64,000 nt of DNA from assembly GCF_007992075.1 (NCBI RefSeq), contig NZ_BJZO01000003.1, positions 1 through 64,000 of the forward strand. Reading direction: 5' to 3'. Below, one piece after another: positions 40,546-49,613 of the stretch; position 1 is the first letter of the stretch, and each line of letters begins with the position of its first letter. The translations under genes were made by a program, and so were the position numbers. Source of the stretch: Pararhodospirillum oryzae (GTDB taxonomy: Bacteria; Pseudomonadota; Alphaproteobacteria; Rhodospirillales; Rhodospirillaceae). The notes under the pieces were generated by a model, which was not told where the DNA came from, searched no databases, and saw nothing but the letters and a program-made list of their open reading frames with translations.

Positions 40546-40570
40546 GGGAAAAGTGGACACTGCTTTTCCC
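40546..40570 (+). terminator. Hairpin downstream of prmC
   Basis: Perfect 8-bp stem GGGAAAAG/CTTTTCCC with a 9-nt loop, 10 bases after the prmC stop. It lacks a following T-run, so termination is uncertain. Confidence 0.45.
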
Positions 40571-40599
40571 GAAAAGACAAATTAAAACAAAAAGATGCG

Positions 40600-40634
40600 G
40601 AGTCTGTCGGCTTCCATCCGAAGGCGACGGACTC
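40600..40634. repeat. Imperfect 15-bp inverted repeat
   Basis: Arms 40600-40614 (GAGTCTGTCGGCTTC) and 40620-40634 pair with two mismatches across a 5-nt loop. Position suggests a second transcript-end structure for the hemA operon. Confidence 0.55.
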
Positions 40635-40871
40635 TGGAGTCCGGTTCTCCGGGCCGGGCGTTGTGGGCCCTCATGCGAAAAACACAGACTTCCTGCCCTC
40701 GGGTCTGAAGCAAGGCTTCCCCGTGCAACGCTCCTTTAACGAAAAAAGGATAGATACAAAGGGATCCCGATGACCGTGAAATGGGTCGGGGAAAGGAACC
40801 CGGTCCGGGATCCGTGCTGAGGGAAGGCGCGTTGGGATCAGACGCCTGTCCAGCCAGGGAGGAGGGCCCTC

Positions 40872-41222
40872 ATGCTTGCCGGTTTCGCCGTGTTTGTTGC
40901 CCGCTTTTTTGGGTGGGGCCTGCTGGCCCTTTCGGCCCTTCTGGCGTCGGGAGAGGCGGTGCTGGCCCTGGGAGGGGCGTCGCCTGACGGCCTGTCCACC
41001 CGCGAGATCTGGGTTTTGCTGTCGGGAGGCGTGCCCTCCCTCGATCCCACTCAACCGGCCGAGTGGGGGACCGCCTTGCGGATGCTGCTCGATGGCCCCG
41101 CCTGGATGGCCATGGGCGGACTGGGTTTGGTCTTGAGCGTGGTTTTCCGCCCCCGCCGGCGCGTGCGCCCTCATCCGCGCCCGCGTCCGCGCCCCCGCAC
41201 GTATTTGCGTTCCCTGGAATAA
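40872..41222 (+). CDS. Small membrane protein with Arg/Pro-rich tail
   Basis: A 116-aa protein I do not recognise. It has a hydrophobic helix at about 2-32, a soluble middle (STREIWVLLSGGVPSLDPTQ), a second hydrophobic helix at about 74-92 (WMAMGGLGLVLSVVF) and a basic tail of alternating Arg and Pro (RPHPRPRPRPRTYL). A GGGAGGAGG purine run just before the ATG supports the start. It converges with the lipoprotein gene 8 bases downstream. Function unknown. Confidence 0.65.
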   Translation: MLAGFAVFVARFFGWGLLALSALLASGEAVLALGGASPDGLSTREIWVLLSGGVPSLDPTQPAEWGTALRMLLDGPAWMAMGGLGLVLSVVFRPRRRVRPHPRPRPRPRTYLRSLE

Positions 41223-41230
41223 ACGGGCTG

Positions 41231-41803
41231 TCAGTCCTGCCCCAGGCTGATGACGCCGTGGGCCATCACGCCTTGCTCTCCCTGGCCTGTCGGGCCCATC
41301 ACCCTCACGTCCGCTTCGTACACGGCGCCGCTTTCGGGAAAGCAGGGCCCGAGATAGCCCACCCGGGGGCCGAGCGCGGCCCCGTGGGAGCGTTCGATCC
41401 AGGCTCCCGGCGGAAGGGACTCGGTTTGACCGGGGACCGGGGGCGTGACGAACAACGAGGCGCCCAGGGGAAGCGTCCAGCCGACCACCCCCAGGCCGCC
41501 GTCGTCCAGGTCGGAATCGCCGCGCTTGCTGAAGGCCACCAGAACCGTTCGCGCTCCCGTCGGGATTCCCCCAATGATCAGGGGCGGCGTCCGGCCCGTG
41601 CCCCCCAGGGCCTTGCACCGTCCCTCGGCGGGAACGGTTTTCCCATTCCAGTGCGCCGAATCGAAGCGGACCGTGACCACGGGAAGGGGGTCTATCCCCG
41701 CCGTTTCGTCGGGGGAGTCGAACGCGCCGGGGGGTGTGTCGGGGGCCGGGCCGTGGCAGGCCGCCACCAGCAGCGCCAGGGGGAACAAGAACCGGCGTAC
41801 CAT
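41231..41803 (-). CDS. PEBP/YbhB-like lipoprotein
   Basis: A 190-aa secreted lipoprotein. From the ATG at 41803 the start is MVRRFLFPLALLVAAC, with a lipobox cysteine at 16. The body resembles the phosphatidylethanolamine-binding (Raf-kinase-inhibitor-like) family: TPPLIIGGIPTGARTVLVAF matches its SPPLxWxxxPxGTKS block and GYLGPCFPESGAVYEADV its GYxGPCPP block. The usual metal/ligand DPDAP aspartates and histidines are replaced (KRGDSDLDDG), so ligand binding may differ. Family assignment is moderate; role unknown. Confidence 0.7.
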   Translation of the reverse strand: MVRRFLFPLALLVAACHGPAPDTPPGAFDSPDETAGIDPLPVVTVRFDSAHWNGKTVPAEGRCKALGGTGRTPPLIIGGIPTGARTVLVAFSKRGDSDLDDGGLGVVGWTLPLGASLFVTPPVPGQTESLPPGAWIERSHGAALGPRVGYLGPCFPESGAVYEADVRVMGPTGQGEQGVMAHGVISLGQD

Positions 41804-41999
41804 GGGATCCCTCTTTTCGTTGCGACGCCTTATCGATCGCGGCGCCACTATGGCACAGGCGGGTCTTGCCTGTCAGCGCATGGCGTGCGGGCCGGGGGCT
41901 GTTCACGCGCGACCGGGCGGCCCGGACCACTCTTTGTCTGCCCAAGCGGCTCTGGCCGCTTCTTGCCTGAAACCCGCGCTCGGAGTACAACCCGGCCCC

Positions 42000-43301
42000 A
42001 TGACAGAAACCGCCACCGCCACCCGGGCCGCCGCCCTGGACGTCATGGCTGCCGTCCTGGACGAGGGCCGGCCGCTTGACGATGCCTTCGATCCCCCCAC
42101 CCGTGCCCTGGGGCCGCGTGACCGGGCCTTTGCCCGGCTGCTGGTGGCCACCACCTTGCGCCGGCTGGGACGGCTTGACCGTATCTTGAAGGGCTTTCTC
42201 GACAAGCCGCTTCCCAAGCGGGCCTCGGGGGCCCGCCATCTGCTGCGCCTGGGGGCGGCGCAAATGCTCTTTTTGGGCACGCCGGCCCATGCCGCCGTGG
42301 CCACGGCGGTCGAGGCGGCGCGCCGGCGCCAGTTGCACCCCTATGCCGGGCTGATCAACGCCGTGTTGCGCAAGATCGCGCGCGAGGGTGCCCAGCGTCT
42401 GGCCGAGATCGACGATCCCTTCGCCGACCTGCCGCCCTGGCTGGCCCAGTCGTGGGTGGAGGCCTATGGCCCGGAAACGGCCGCCGCCATGGCCCGCGCC
42501 AGTAGCTGCGAGGCCCCCTTGGATCTGACGCCGACCGATGGCGACGCCCAGGCCCTGGCCCAGCTGGTGGGGGGCGTGGTGCTGCCCACCGGCTCGGTGC
42601 GCCTGAAGGCCTCGGGCGCCATTCCCGACCTGCCCGGGTTTCGCGAAGGCAAGTGGTGGGTGCAAGACACCGCCGCCGCCCAGCCGGTGCGGCTGGCCGG
42701 TCCGGTGGCCGGGCGCCGGGTTCTGGACCTGTGCGCCGCGCCCGGCGGCAAGACCTTGCAACTGGCCAGCGCCGGGGCCCGGGTCGTGGCCCTGGACCGC
42801 TCCGAGCCGCGGCTGGCCCGGGTTCGCGAGAACCTGGACCGCACCCATCTTGGCGAGGCCGTGACCCTGGTCTGCGCCGATGCCACCACCTGGGCGCCCG
42901 CCGACGAAGCCCTGTTCGACGTGGTGCTGGTCGATGCCCCTTGCAGTGCCACCGGCACCGTGCGCCGTCATCCCGACGCGCCTTGGCGCAAACGGCCGGG
43001 CGACGCGGCCGCCCTGGCGCCAACCCAGGATGCCTTGCTTGATACCGCGATTCGCCTGCTGGCCCCCGGGGGCGTGCTGATTTACGGGGTGTGCTCCCTT
43101 CAGCCCGAGGAAGGCGCGCCCCGGATCGAAGCCGCGCTGGCCCGTCACCCCACCGTGCGCCGGAACCCGGTGACGGCGGGCGAGGCCGGCCTGGACGCCA
43201 CCATGCTCACCCCCGAGGGTGATGTGCGCCTGCTGCCTTGCCATCTGGAGGCCGAGGGCGGCATGGATGGGTTTTTCATCGCCCGCCTGGTTCGCCCATG
43301 A
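42000..43301 (+). CDS. rsmB: 16S rRNA (cytosine-967-C5) methyltransferase RsmB
   Basis: A 433-aa enzyme with the two-part RsmB architecture: an N-terminal NusB-like RNA-binding domain (about 1-135, ALGPRDRAFARLLVATTLRR) and a SAM methyltransferase domain. The SAM motif is LDLCAAPGGKTLQLA; Cys315 in DAPCSATGT and Cys365 in GVCSLQPEEG are the catalytic pair. The ATG at 42000 was chosen for family fit; the open frame begins at 41445. The stop overlaps the next gene by 4 bases. It is the second RsmB-family gene of the window. Confidence 0.94.
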   Translation: MTETATATRAAALDVMAAVLDEGRPLDDAFDPPTRALGPRDRAFARLLVATTLRRLGRLDRILKGFLDKPLPKRASGARHLLRLGAAQMLFLGTPAHAAVATAVEAARRRQLHPYAGLINAVLRKIAREGAQRLAEIDDPFADLPPWLAQSWVEAYGPETAAAMARASSCEAPLDLTPTDGDAQALAQLVGGVVLPTGSVRLKASGAIPDLPGFREGKWWVQDTAAAQPVRLAGPVAGRRVLDLCAAPGGKTLQLASAGARVVALDRSEPRLARVRENLDRTHLGEAVTLVCADATTWAPADEALFDVVLVDAPCSATGTVRRHPDAPWRKRPGDAAALAPTQDALLDTAIRLLAPGGVLIYGVCSLQPEEGAPRIEAALARHPTVRRNPVTAGEAGLDATMLTPEGDVRLLPCHLEAEGGMDGFFIARLVRP

Positions 43302-44854
43302 GATCGGGCACGGGTGCTTGGATGGAGCGCGCGGCCCTGGCGCTGGCGGTGCTGGTGCCCGTAACCGCGCTGCTGATCCAAGGAGGCGCCTGGACCGGCG
43401 GGCGCAACGATGACGCCGAGCTTCTGTTGCACGGCCAGACCCTGGCCCTGGCCTACGATGCCTTGAACCCGCCGCTGGTGGCCTGGATTTCGTGGGCCTT
43501 CCAGCAGGTCCTGGGCCCCACGTTGTGGGCCGTGCGCCTGCCCATCACCCTGGCCCTGATCGCGACGGCTGGTCTGGCCGGGGCGCTGGCCCGGCGCCTG
43601 TCGCCCGACCCGTTGGTGCGCGCCTTGGGCACGCTGGCGCCGTTCACCCTGCTTCATCAGGGCTTTTATGTTTCGTTGAACCTGTCGCACAGCGTCTTCC
43701 TCACCCTGGGGGCGCTGGCCGCGCTCGTGGCCCTGATCGCCGCCACCGATCGCCCCACGCCGGGGCGCTTCATCGTGCTGGGGCTCGTGGCCGGGCTGGC
43801 CTTGCTGACCAAGTACAATGCCGTTGTCGTGCTGGCGGCGCTGGGGCTGGCCGGCCTGGCCGTGGAGCCGGTGCGCCGCGCGATCTGGGGCTGGAAGGGG
43901 ATGCTGGCCGGGCTGGTCGCCGCCCTGGTCGCCGGCCCGGTGTACGGGGCGCTGGCGCTGCATCCCGAGGGGTTCGCCCACCTCTATCAGGCCAAGATGG
44001 GCTTGAGCGCGCCCCAGCCCTGGCCGGCCGGGGTGGGGGCGGGCGTGCTGAGCGTGCTGTCCCACGGGTTTTCCGTGCTGCTGCCCGGGGCCGGGTTGGC
44101 GCTGGTTGTTTTCCTGCCCGGGGTGGCGCGGCGCATCCGCGCCCAACGCCGCTTCGTGCTGGGGCCCGAGGGCGAGGCAGCCTGGCCGTGGCGCCTTGCC
44201 GTGCTGATGCCCACGCTTTACGCGGGCCTGCTGGCCGGGGTGGCCCTGATCGGCCAGTCGCGGGGCTACAGCGCCCATCACCTGCTGCCGGTGGGCTTGG
44301 CGATGGTGCCCCTGGTCGTGGCCCTGGCCAGCCAGCCGCCGGCCGGGCGCGCCGAGCGGATCTTGTTTCTTTCCCTGAGCCTCGCCCTGGCCGGCGCGGC
44401 GCCGGTGGCCCTGGCTCATTTCACCTGGCGCACGGCGGCGACGTGCACGGGCAAGTGCAACATCGTGTTGCCCTATGGCGACTACGCGCGCGGTCTGCGC
44501 GGAGCCGGCTTCACCGGGGGCACGGTGGTGCAACTGACCTCGGTGCATGCCCTGCCGCTCGCCAACCTGCGCGCCTGGTTTCCCGACAGCCGCTTCGTGC
44601 GCCCGCTCGATCCCCAGGCCCGGGTTTTCGTGCCGCCGCCGCGCGATCCGCCCGGCGATTGCGTCGTGCTGTGGGATCCCGCCGTCCCCCCCGCCCCCAC
44701 TCCCGAGGCGCTGGCCCGGGCCCTGGGGCTCGATCCCGGGGAACTGGCCGGCGGGCACCAGGGCGTGGTGTCGGGCCCGCTTGCCCTTTCGGGACGGCCG
44801 GGGCCCACCCTCGCCTACGCCCTTCTTCCCGGCGCCGGGGCCCGCTGCCCCTGA
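43298..44854 (+). CDS. Family-39-like membrane glycosyltransferase
   Basis: A 518-aa integral membrane protein with about ten hydrophobic helices. The first loop carries GGRNDDAELLLHGQ, an acidic site like the catalytic loop of ArnT/PMT-type enzymes that use polyprenyl-phosphate sugars, followed by NPPLVAWISWAF. A periplasmic C-terminal part (about 400-518) follows the last helix. It is predicted to transfer a sugar to lipid A, protein or another envelope acceptor; donor and acceptor cannot be inferred. It overlaps rsmB and is closed by a strong terminator. Confidence 0.82.
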   Translation: MRSGTGAWMERAALALAVLVPVTALLIQGGAWTGGRNDDAELLLHGQTLALAYDALNPPLVAWISWAFQQVLGPTLWAVRLPITLALIATAGLAGALARRLSPDPLVRALGTLAPFTLLHQGFYVSLNLSHSVFLTLGALAALVALIAATDRPTPGRFIVLGLVAGLALLTKYNAVVVLAALGLAGLAVEPVRRAIWGWKGMLAGLVAALVAGPVYGALALHPEGFAHLYQAKMGLSAPQPWPAGVGAGVLSVLSHGFSVLLPGAGLALVVFLPGVARRIRAQRRFVLGPEGEAAWPWRLAVLMPTLYAGLLAGVALIGQSRGYSAHHLLPVGLAMVPLVVALASQPPAGRAERILFLSLSLALAGAAPVALAHFTWRTAATCTGKCNIVLPYGDYARGLRGAGFTGGTVVQLTSVHALPLANLRAWFPDSRFVRPLDPQARVFVPPPRDPPGDCVVLWDPAVPPAPTPEALARALGLDPGELAGGHQGVVSGPLALSGRPGPTLAYALLPGAGARCP

Positions 44855-44882
44855 CCCTGCCCGTTCGGGCGGTTTTCCCTGG

Positions 44883-44932
44883 CTAGAGCGCATTCCGATC
44901 GAAACGGATCGGCGGATGCGCTCTAGCTTTTT
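44883..44932 (+). terminator. Intrinsic terminator of the rsmB-glycosyltransferase operon
   Basis: An 11-bp perfect outer stem CTAGAGCGCAT/ATGCGCTCTAG (44883-44893, 44916-44926), with an inner CCGATC/GATCGG pairing, then a T-run at 44928-44932. The left arm shares 13 bases (AGCGCATTCCGAT) with 3172-3184. Confidence 0.9.
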
Positions 44933-45000
44933 GATTTTTCGCATTTTCGGACCGCCGAAACGGTGTCATTTGGGCTGAAAATGCTCTGGAGAGGATTCCC

Positions 45001-46146
45001 ATGACCAAGCCCCGCCCCCGGCTGTTGTTCCTGGTCACCGAGGACTGGGCCTTCTGGCGCCACCGTCGGCCCATGGCCCGCGCGGCCCGGGCGGCGGGGT
45101 TCGAGGTCGCGGTGGCCTGCCGGGTTTCCACCTACCGCGAGGCGATCGAGGCCGAGGGTTTTCGGGTCATCCCCCTGCCCTGGAACCGCCAGGGCGCCAA
45201 CCCGTTCACCGAGGCGGTGTTGCTGGCCCGGGTCGTGGCCCTGCTGCGCCGCGAACGCCCGGATCTGGTCCACGCCGTGGCCCTGAAACCCGCCGTGCAC
45301 GGCGCCCTGGCCGCCGACTTCGCCGGCCGGCCGCCGGTGGTGGTGACCGTGGCCGGCATGGGGTATGTCTACAGCGCGAACACCGTGAAGGCGCGGATGC
45401 TGCGCCCGGTGATTTCGCTGCTGTTCCGGCTTGTGGTCAACAGAAACGGTCGCCGCCTGATGGTGCAAAACACCGATGATCGCGCCTATTTCGTCGGGCG
45501 CGGGCTGGTCGCGGATCAGCGCACGGTGCTGGTGCCGGGGTCGGGGGTGGACGTGGAGCTGTTCCACCCCGCTCCCGAGCCGGAAGGCACGCCGGTGTTC
45601 GCCTATGTCGGGCGAATGACCCGGGAAAAGGGCCTGCTGGACCTGATCGAGGCGGCGCGGCTGTTGCGGGCGCGATCGGTGGACGCGCGGGTTGTTCTCG
45701 TGGGCGCCCCCGACCCCGGCAACCCGACCAGCGTGCCCGAGGCGACGTTGCGCGACTGGCAGGCCCAGGGCTTGGTGGAATGGCTGGGCCTGCGCGAGGA
45801 CATCAACGCCGTTTGGGCCCAGGCGCACGTCGCGGTGTTGCCCAGCACCAGCGAAGGGCTGCCCAAGATGCTGCTGGAAGCCGGCGCGGCGGGGCGCCCG
45901 GCCGTGGCCACCGACGTGCCCGGCACGCGCGACCTGGTGGTGGACGGCGAAACCGGGGTGCTGGTGCCGCTCCACGATCCCCGGGCCCTGGCCGAGGCCC
46001 TGGCGGCCCTGGCCGGCGATCCCGAGCGACGGCGACGGTTGGGGGCGGCGGCCCGCGAGCGGGTGACGGCCCTGTATTCAGCCGAGGCCATCGGCGCGGC
46101 CACGGTGGCGGTGTATCGCACCCAGCTGGAAGCGCCGTCGTCTTGA
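45001..46146 (+). CDS. Family-4 (GT-B) glycosyltransferase
   Basis: A 381-aa retaining glycosyltransferase. The N-terminal acceptor domain opens RPRLLFLVTEDWAFWRHR. The C-terminal nucleotide-sugar domain has VFAYVGRMTREKGLLDLIEA and the family EX7E-type region PSTSEGLPKMLLEAGAAGRP. It resembles enzymes adding the second sugar to undecaprenyl-linked intermediates (PglA/WbuB-like), an inference. GGAGAGGA lies before the ATG, and a terminator precedes it, so it has its own promoter. Confidence 0.9.
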   Translation: MTKPRPRLLFLVTEDWAFWRHRRPMARAARAAGFEVAVACRVSTYREAIEAEGFRVIPLPWNRQGANPFTEAVLLARVVALLRRERPDLVHAVALKPAVHGALAADFAGRPPVVVTVAGMGYVYSANTVKARMLRPVISLLFRLVVNRNGRRLMVQNTDDRAYFVGRGLVADQRTVLVPGSGVDVELFHPAPEPEGTPVFAYVGRMTREKGLLDLIEAARLLRARSVDARVVLVGAPDPGNPTSVPEATLRDWQAQGLVEWLGLREDINAVWAQAHVAVLPSTSEGLPKMLLEAGAAGRPAVATDVPGTRDLVVDGETGVLVPLHDPRALAEALAALAGDPERRRRLGAAARERVTALYSAEAIGAATVAVYRTQLEAPSS

Positions 46147-46221
46147 TTTTAGGGCGTGACCGCCTGCAACCGGGTGGCGTATAAACGGGGCAGGAACAAC
46201 GATCCAGGAACGGTTCGGCCC

Positions 46222-47733
46222 ATGATTGCGCGCATCGCCACCACGGCCTTCCAGGGGATCGAGACCGTGCCGGTCGAGGTCCAGGTGTCGATGACCAGCG
46301 GATTGCCCGCCTTCACCGTGGTCGGGCTGCCCGATAAGGCGGTGGCGGAAAGCCGCGAACGGGTGCGCAGCGCCTTGGCCGCCATCGGGCTTGCCCTGCC
46401 GCCCAAGCGGATCACGGTCAACCTGGCGCCGGCCGATCTGGTCAAGGAAGGCAGCCACTACGACCTGCCCATTGCGCTCGGGCTTCTGGTCGGCATGGGG
46501 GTGCTGGACGCCGAGGAAATGGCGCGTTTCCTGGCCCTGGGCGAACTGGGGCTGGATGGGTCGATTGCCTCGGTGGGGGGCGTGCTCCCGGCGGCGCTGG
46601 CGGCGCAGGTGGCCGAGCGGGCCTTGATCTGCCCGGCGGCGCAAGGCGGGGAAGCGGCGTGGGCCGGGGCGAACGAAATCCTGGCGCCTTCGGGGCTTCT
46701 CGATCTGATCAACCACCTGAAGGGGACCCAGGTCCTGGGCCGTCCCCAGCCGGAAATCGCGGCCGAGGCGGGCCGGGTCCCCGATCTCGCCGACGTGCGC
46801 GGCCAGGAATCGGCGCGCCGTGCCCTGGAAATCGCCGCCGCCGGCGGCCATGCCCTGCTGATGATCGGGCCGCCCGGCGCGGGCAAGTCGATGCTGGCCC
46901 AGCGCCTGCCCGGCCTGCTGCCCCCCCTGGCCCCGGCCGAGGCGCTGGAAGTCAGCATGATCCATTCCGTGGCCGGCCTGCTGGAAGGCGGGCGTCTGCT
47001 GCGCCGGCGGCCTTTTCGCGATCCCCACCACACCGCGACCACGGCGGCCCTGACCGGGGGCGGCGCGCGGGCGCGCCCGGGCGAGATCAGCCTGGCCCAT
47101 CACGGGGTCTTGTTCCTCGACGAGTTGCCCGAGTTCCAGCGCCCGACCCTGGAGGCCCTGCGCCAGCCCCTGGAAACCGGGCGGGTCACGGTGAGCCGGG
47201 CCAACCTCAGTGTCACCTACCCCGCGCGTTTCCAACTGGTCGCGGCCATGAACCCGTGCCGGTGTGGCTGGCTGGATGACCCGGCCCAGGCCTGTTCGCG
47301 GGCGCCGCGCTGCGCCGAGGAATACCAGGGCCGTCTGTCGGGGCCTTTGCTTGATCGCATCGACCTGACGGTTGAAGTGCCGGCGGTTCCGCCTTTGGAT
47401 CTGGCCCGCCTGACCCCGGGGGAGGCCTCGGCCCCGGTGGCGGCCCGGGTGGCGGCGGCCCGCGCCCGCCAGGCGGAGCGCTACCAGGGGATGGGCATCG
47501 CCACCAACAGCCAGGCCGAGGGCGACGCGCTCTTGCGGGTGGCCACCCCCGACCCGGCCGGCGCCGCGCTGCTGGCCGAGGCCACGGAGCGGCTGCGGCT
47601 GTCGGCGCGGGCCTATCACCGGGTGCTGCGGGTCGCGCGCACCCTGGCCGACCTGGAAGGAGCGCCCACGGTGGGGCGGATCCACGTGGCCGAGGCCCTG
47701 GCCTACCGCCCGCGCCCGCGCGTCCGCCGCTGA
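46222..47733 (+). CDS. comM: YifB/ComM-family AAA+ ATPase
   Basis: A 503-aa protein of the magnesium-chelatase-like ComM family; Vibrio ComM is a branch-migration helicase in natural transformation. The Lon-substrate-like N-terminal domain (MTSGLPAFTVVGLPDKAVAE) is followed by the AAA+ core: Walker A GPPGAGKSMLAQRLPGLLPP, Walker B GVLFLDELPEF and RPFRDPHHTAT. The zinc-like insertion NPCRCGWLDDPAQACSRAPRC is present. The start at 46222 (MIARIATTAF) is the family start; the frame opens at 46156. No competence genes are nearby. Confidence 0.93.
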   Translation: MIARIATTAFQGIETVPVEVQVSMTSGLPAFTVVGLPDKAVAESRERVRSALAAIGLALPPKRITVNLAPADLVKEGSHYDLPIALGLLVGMGVLDAEEMARFLALGELGLDGSIASVGGVLPAALAAQVAERALICPAAQGGEAAWAGANEILAPSGLLDLINHLKGTQVLGRPQPEIAAEAGRVPDLADVRGQESARRALEIAAAGGHALLMIGPPGAGKSMLAQRLPGLLPPLAPAEALEVSMIHSVAGLLEGGRLLRRRPFRDPHHTATTAALTGGGARARPGEISLAHHGVLFLDELPEFQRPTLEALRQPLETGRVTVSRANLSVTYPARFQLVAAMNPCRCGWLDDPAQACSRAPRCAEEYQGRLSGPLLDRIDLTVEVPAVPPLDLARLTPGEASAPVAARVAAARARQAERYQGMGIATNSQAEGDALLRVATPDPAGAALLAEATERLRLSARAYHRVLRVARTLADLEGAPTVGRIHVAEALAYRPRPRVRR

Positions 47734-47752
47734 CGCGGACAAGGGCAGCGCG

Positions 47753-48946
47753 TCAGGCCAGGGTGTTCAGGGTTTCCATCAGGTCCTTCACCTGGGCTTC
47801 CCACGACCAGCGGGCCAGGAAGCGGGCGCCGGCCTGGCCGCGCCGGGTGGCGCGCTCGCGGTGGACGTAGGCGTCTTCCATGGCTTCCACCAGTTCCTCG
47901 ACCGAGGTTTCGCCCCAGCCGGTGCGCCAGGGCTGGGCACCGTCGTCGGTCAGGTCGCCTTGCTCGGTCAGGGACCAGCACACCGGTTCCCCCATCGCCC
48001 TTTGGCCCGCGATCAGGTCCAGGTGCCCGGTGTTGGCCGACACGATCGCGGGCACGCCGCAGGCCATGGCTTCCATGGCCACCAGGTTGGTGCCCCCTTC
48101 GCAGCGGTTGGGGAACACGGCCAGGTCGCATTCGCGCAGCACGCGGGCGGTGGCGGCGTTGGCCAGGGGGCCTAGGTCCAAGACCGCGTCGGGGGAAAGG
48201 CCCAGGCCCTCGAACCACGGGCCGAGGCACAGGCGCCCGCGCCCGTCCACCGTGGGCAAGGTGTCCACGTGGGGGGATTCCTCCAGGGTTTCCAGGCATT
48301 CGGGCCAGAGGTTATGCCAGGCGGTCACCAAGAGGGCGTCGGGATGGCGCTGGTGGAAGATCCTGAACGCGGCGATCACGATATCCTGGCCCTTGCGGTA
48401 TTCCAGCTTGCCGCCCGAAAACACGACGAACCGCCCGGGAGGCATCAGGCCGGCCCGGGGCGCGGGATGGAACACGCTGGGATCAATGCCCTGGAAGTGC
48501 AAGCGCGCGTGGGTCACGCCGTGGGCTTCCAGCACCATCTGGTTCCAGCTTGATCCGGTGATGATAACCTTGAAGCGCTCGGCGGCCGCGAGATTGGGCC
48601 CGGGCACCAGGGCGGATTCAAAAAACACCACGCCCACGTCGGGCTGGCCGCGCACCTGATCGGAAAAAGGGTTGATGTCCAGGCCGTCGGCCAGGCCGTG
48701 CAGCACGAGATAAGGGAGATCCAGTTCCCCGTGCAGCGCCAGCAGGTGGTTCATGCGCGCGTGCTCGGCCAGGGCGGGCGCCAGCAGGCGCTGGCCCAGG
48801 GGGTCGAGCCACTGATCAAGAGGGGCGTTCGACAGCGAAAACGGCACCGGGCGGTGGCCCAGGCGAGAAAGCTGAAGGGCCAGGTTCAAGGCATAGGTGC
48901 CCCATCCGCTGGGCAGGCCCATTTGCCAGGCGATGCCAACCCGCAT
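47753..48946 (-). CDS. Family-4 glycosyltransferase
   Basis: A 397-aa GT-B glycosyltransferase starting MRVGIAWQMGLPSGWGTY. Its C-terminal half shows VVFSGGKLEYRKGQDIVIAA and the retaining-enzyme block FPNRCEGGTNLVAMEAMACG with the expected glutamates. AAAGGAG precedes the ATG. The gene points away from the TPR-glycosyltransferase genes, with which it shares an upstream region of 194 bp. Donor and acceptor unknown. Confidence 0.88.
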   Translation of the reverse strand: MRVGIAWQMGLPSGWGTYALNLALQLSRLGHRPVPFSLSNAPLDQWLDPLGQRLLAPALAEHARMNHLLALHGELDLPYLVLHGLADGLDINPFSDQVRGQPDVGVVFFESALVPGPNLAAAERFKVIITGSSWNQMVLEAHGVTHARLHFQGIDPSVFHPAPRAGLMPPGRFVVFSGGKLEYRKGQDIVIAAFRIFHQRHPDALLVTAWHNLWPECLETLEESPHVDTLPTVDGRGRLCLGPWFEGLGLSPDAVLDLGPLANAATARVLRECDLAVFPNRCEGGTNLVAMEAMACGVPAIVSANTGHLDLIAGQRAMGEPVCWSLTEQGDLTDDGAQPWRTGWGETSVEELVEAMEDAYVHRERATRRGQAGARFLARWSWEAQVKDLMETLNTLA

Positions 48947-49140
48947 GCGTTTCTCCTTTGCGTGAGGTCCCGGCCAGCTTGCGGTCGGGGCGCGTCAAGA
49001 CCCGTCGTGGCGCCCTCTGGTAATGGCACATGACAGACGCGGCGGTGAAGGGTATCCTTAATTCCGCACACGCAGGGCCCGAAGGGCCCTGCCGCCCCTT
49101 GACCCTCTGGCGTCCGCGTGGACCAGAAAGGAGTTCTTTC

Positions 49141-49431
49141 ATGTCGGATCTGATGCTCAACCAGATTCAAGTCCTGCTGAACAAGCTGTCGGACGACGTC
49201 GCCCGCATGGGGGATCTGTCGTCGGAGCAAATCAATAATCTTTTGAACATGATGGAAGGTCTGGCGGCCCACGTTCTGGGCACGCGGGCGGTGGTGGCGG
49301 CCCTGGTCAAGAAGTATCCGGTCGAGATGGCGGACGTGGAGGCCTTTTTCGCCGAGGGGGAAAACCCTCCGGCCGAGGATGTGCTGGCGGTCGCGCGGCA
49401 TCTGGTCGAAGGCGAGCAGCCCAAGGACTGA
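49141..49431 (+). CDS. Small hypothetical protein near glycosyltransferases
   Basis: A 96-aa acidic, largely helical soluble protein I do not recognise. It opens MSDLMLNQIQVLLNKLSDDV, has a central LLNMMEGLAAHVLGTRAVVA and ends GEQPKD. A clear AAAGGAG stands before the ATG at 49141; the frame opens at 49030, but upstream residues look non-coding. It lies between a divergent GT4 gene and two TPR-glycosyltransferase genes. Its role is unknown; a partner or chaperone of those enzymes is only a guess from position. Confidence 0.7.
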   Translation: MSDLMLNQIQVLLNKLSDDVARMGDLSSEQINNLLNMMEGLAAHVLGTRAVVAALVKKYPVEMADVEAFFAEGENPPAEDVLAVARHLVEGEQPKD

Positions 49432-49613
49432 GCCGGGAGCGGACGCGAACGGATGTTTTTTCGCACGAGATAACGTGCCTGAAGGGTGAAGGGGCCGTTT
49501 CTCGTTGAAGGGCCTCGGTGTCGGGTGCGTTGGGGTGTTTCTTCCCCGGAGCGCGTCGAGAACGGCCCCCTTTTCTCGCTGGAACCCTTCCAGGAGTCGA
49601 TAGCGGCGGATCA

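Larger units (their letters stand above)
40537..40871 (+). other. Intergenic region after prmC
   Basis: This 335-bp gap contains two inverted repeats (40546-40570 and 40600-40634), an A-rich stretch (40571-40595) and presumably the promoter of the 116-aa membrane protein gene at 40872. No gene was seen. Confidence 0.6.

Noticed and set aside
41851-41869. TGGCAC...TTGC resembling a sigma-54 promoter before rsmB
   Set aside because: The spacing between GG and GC is 14 instead of 10 bases.
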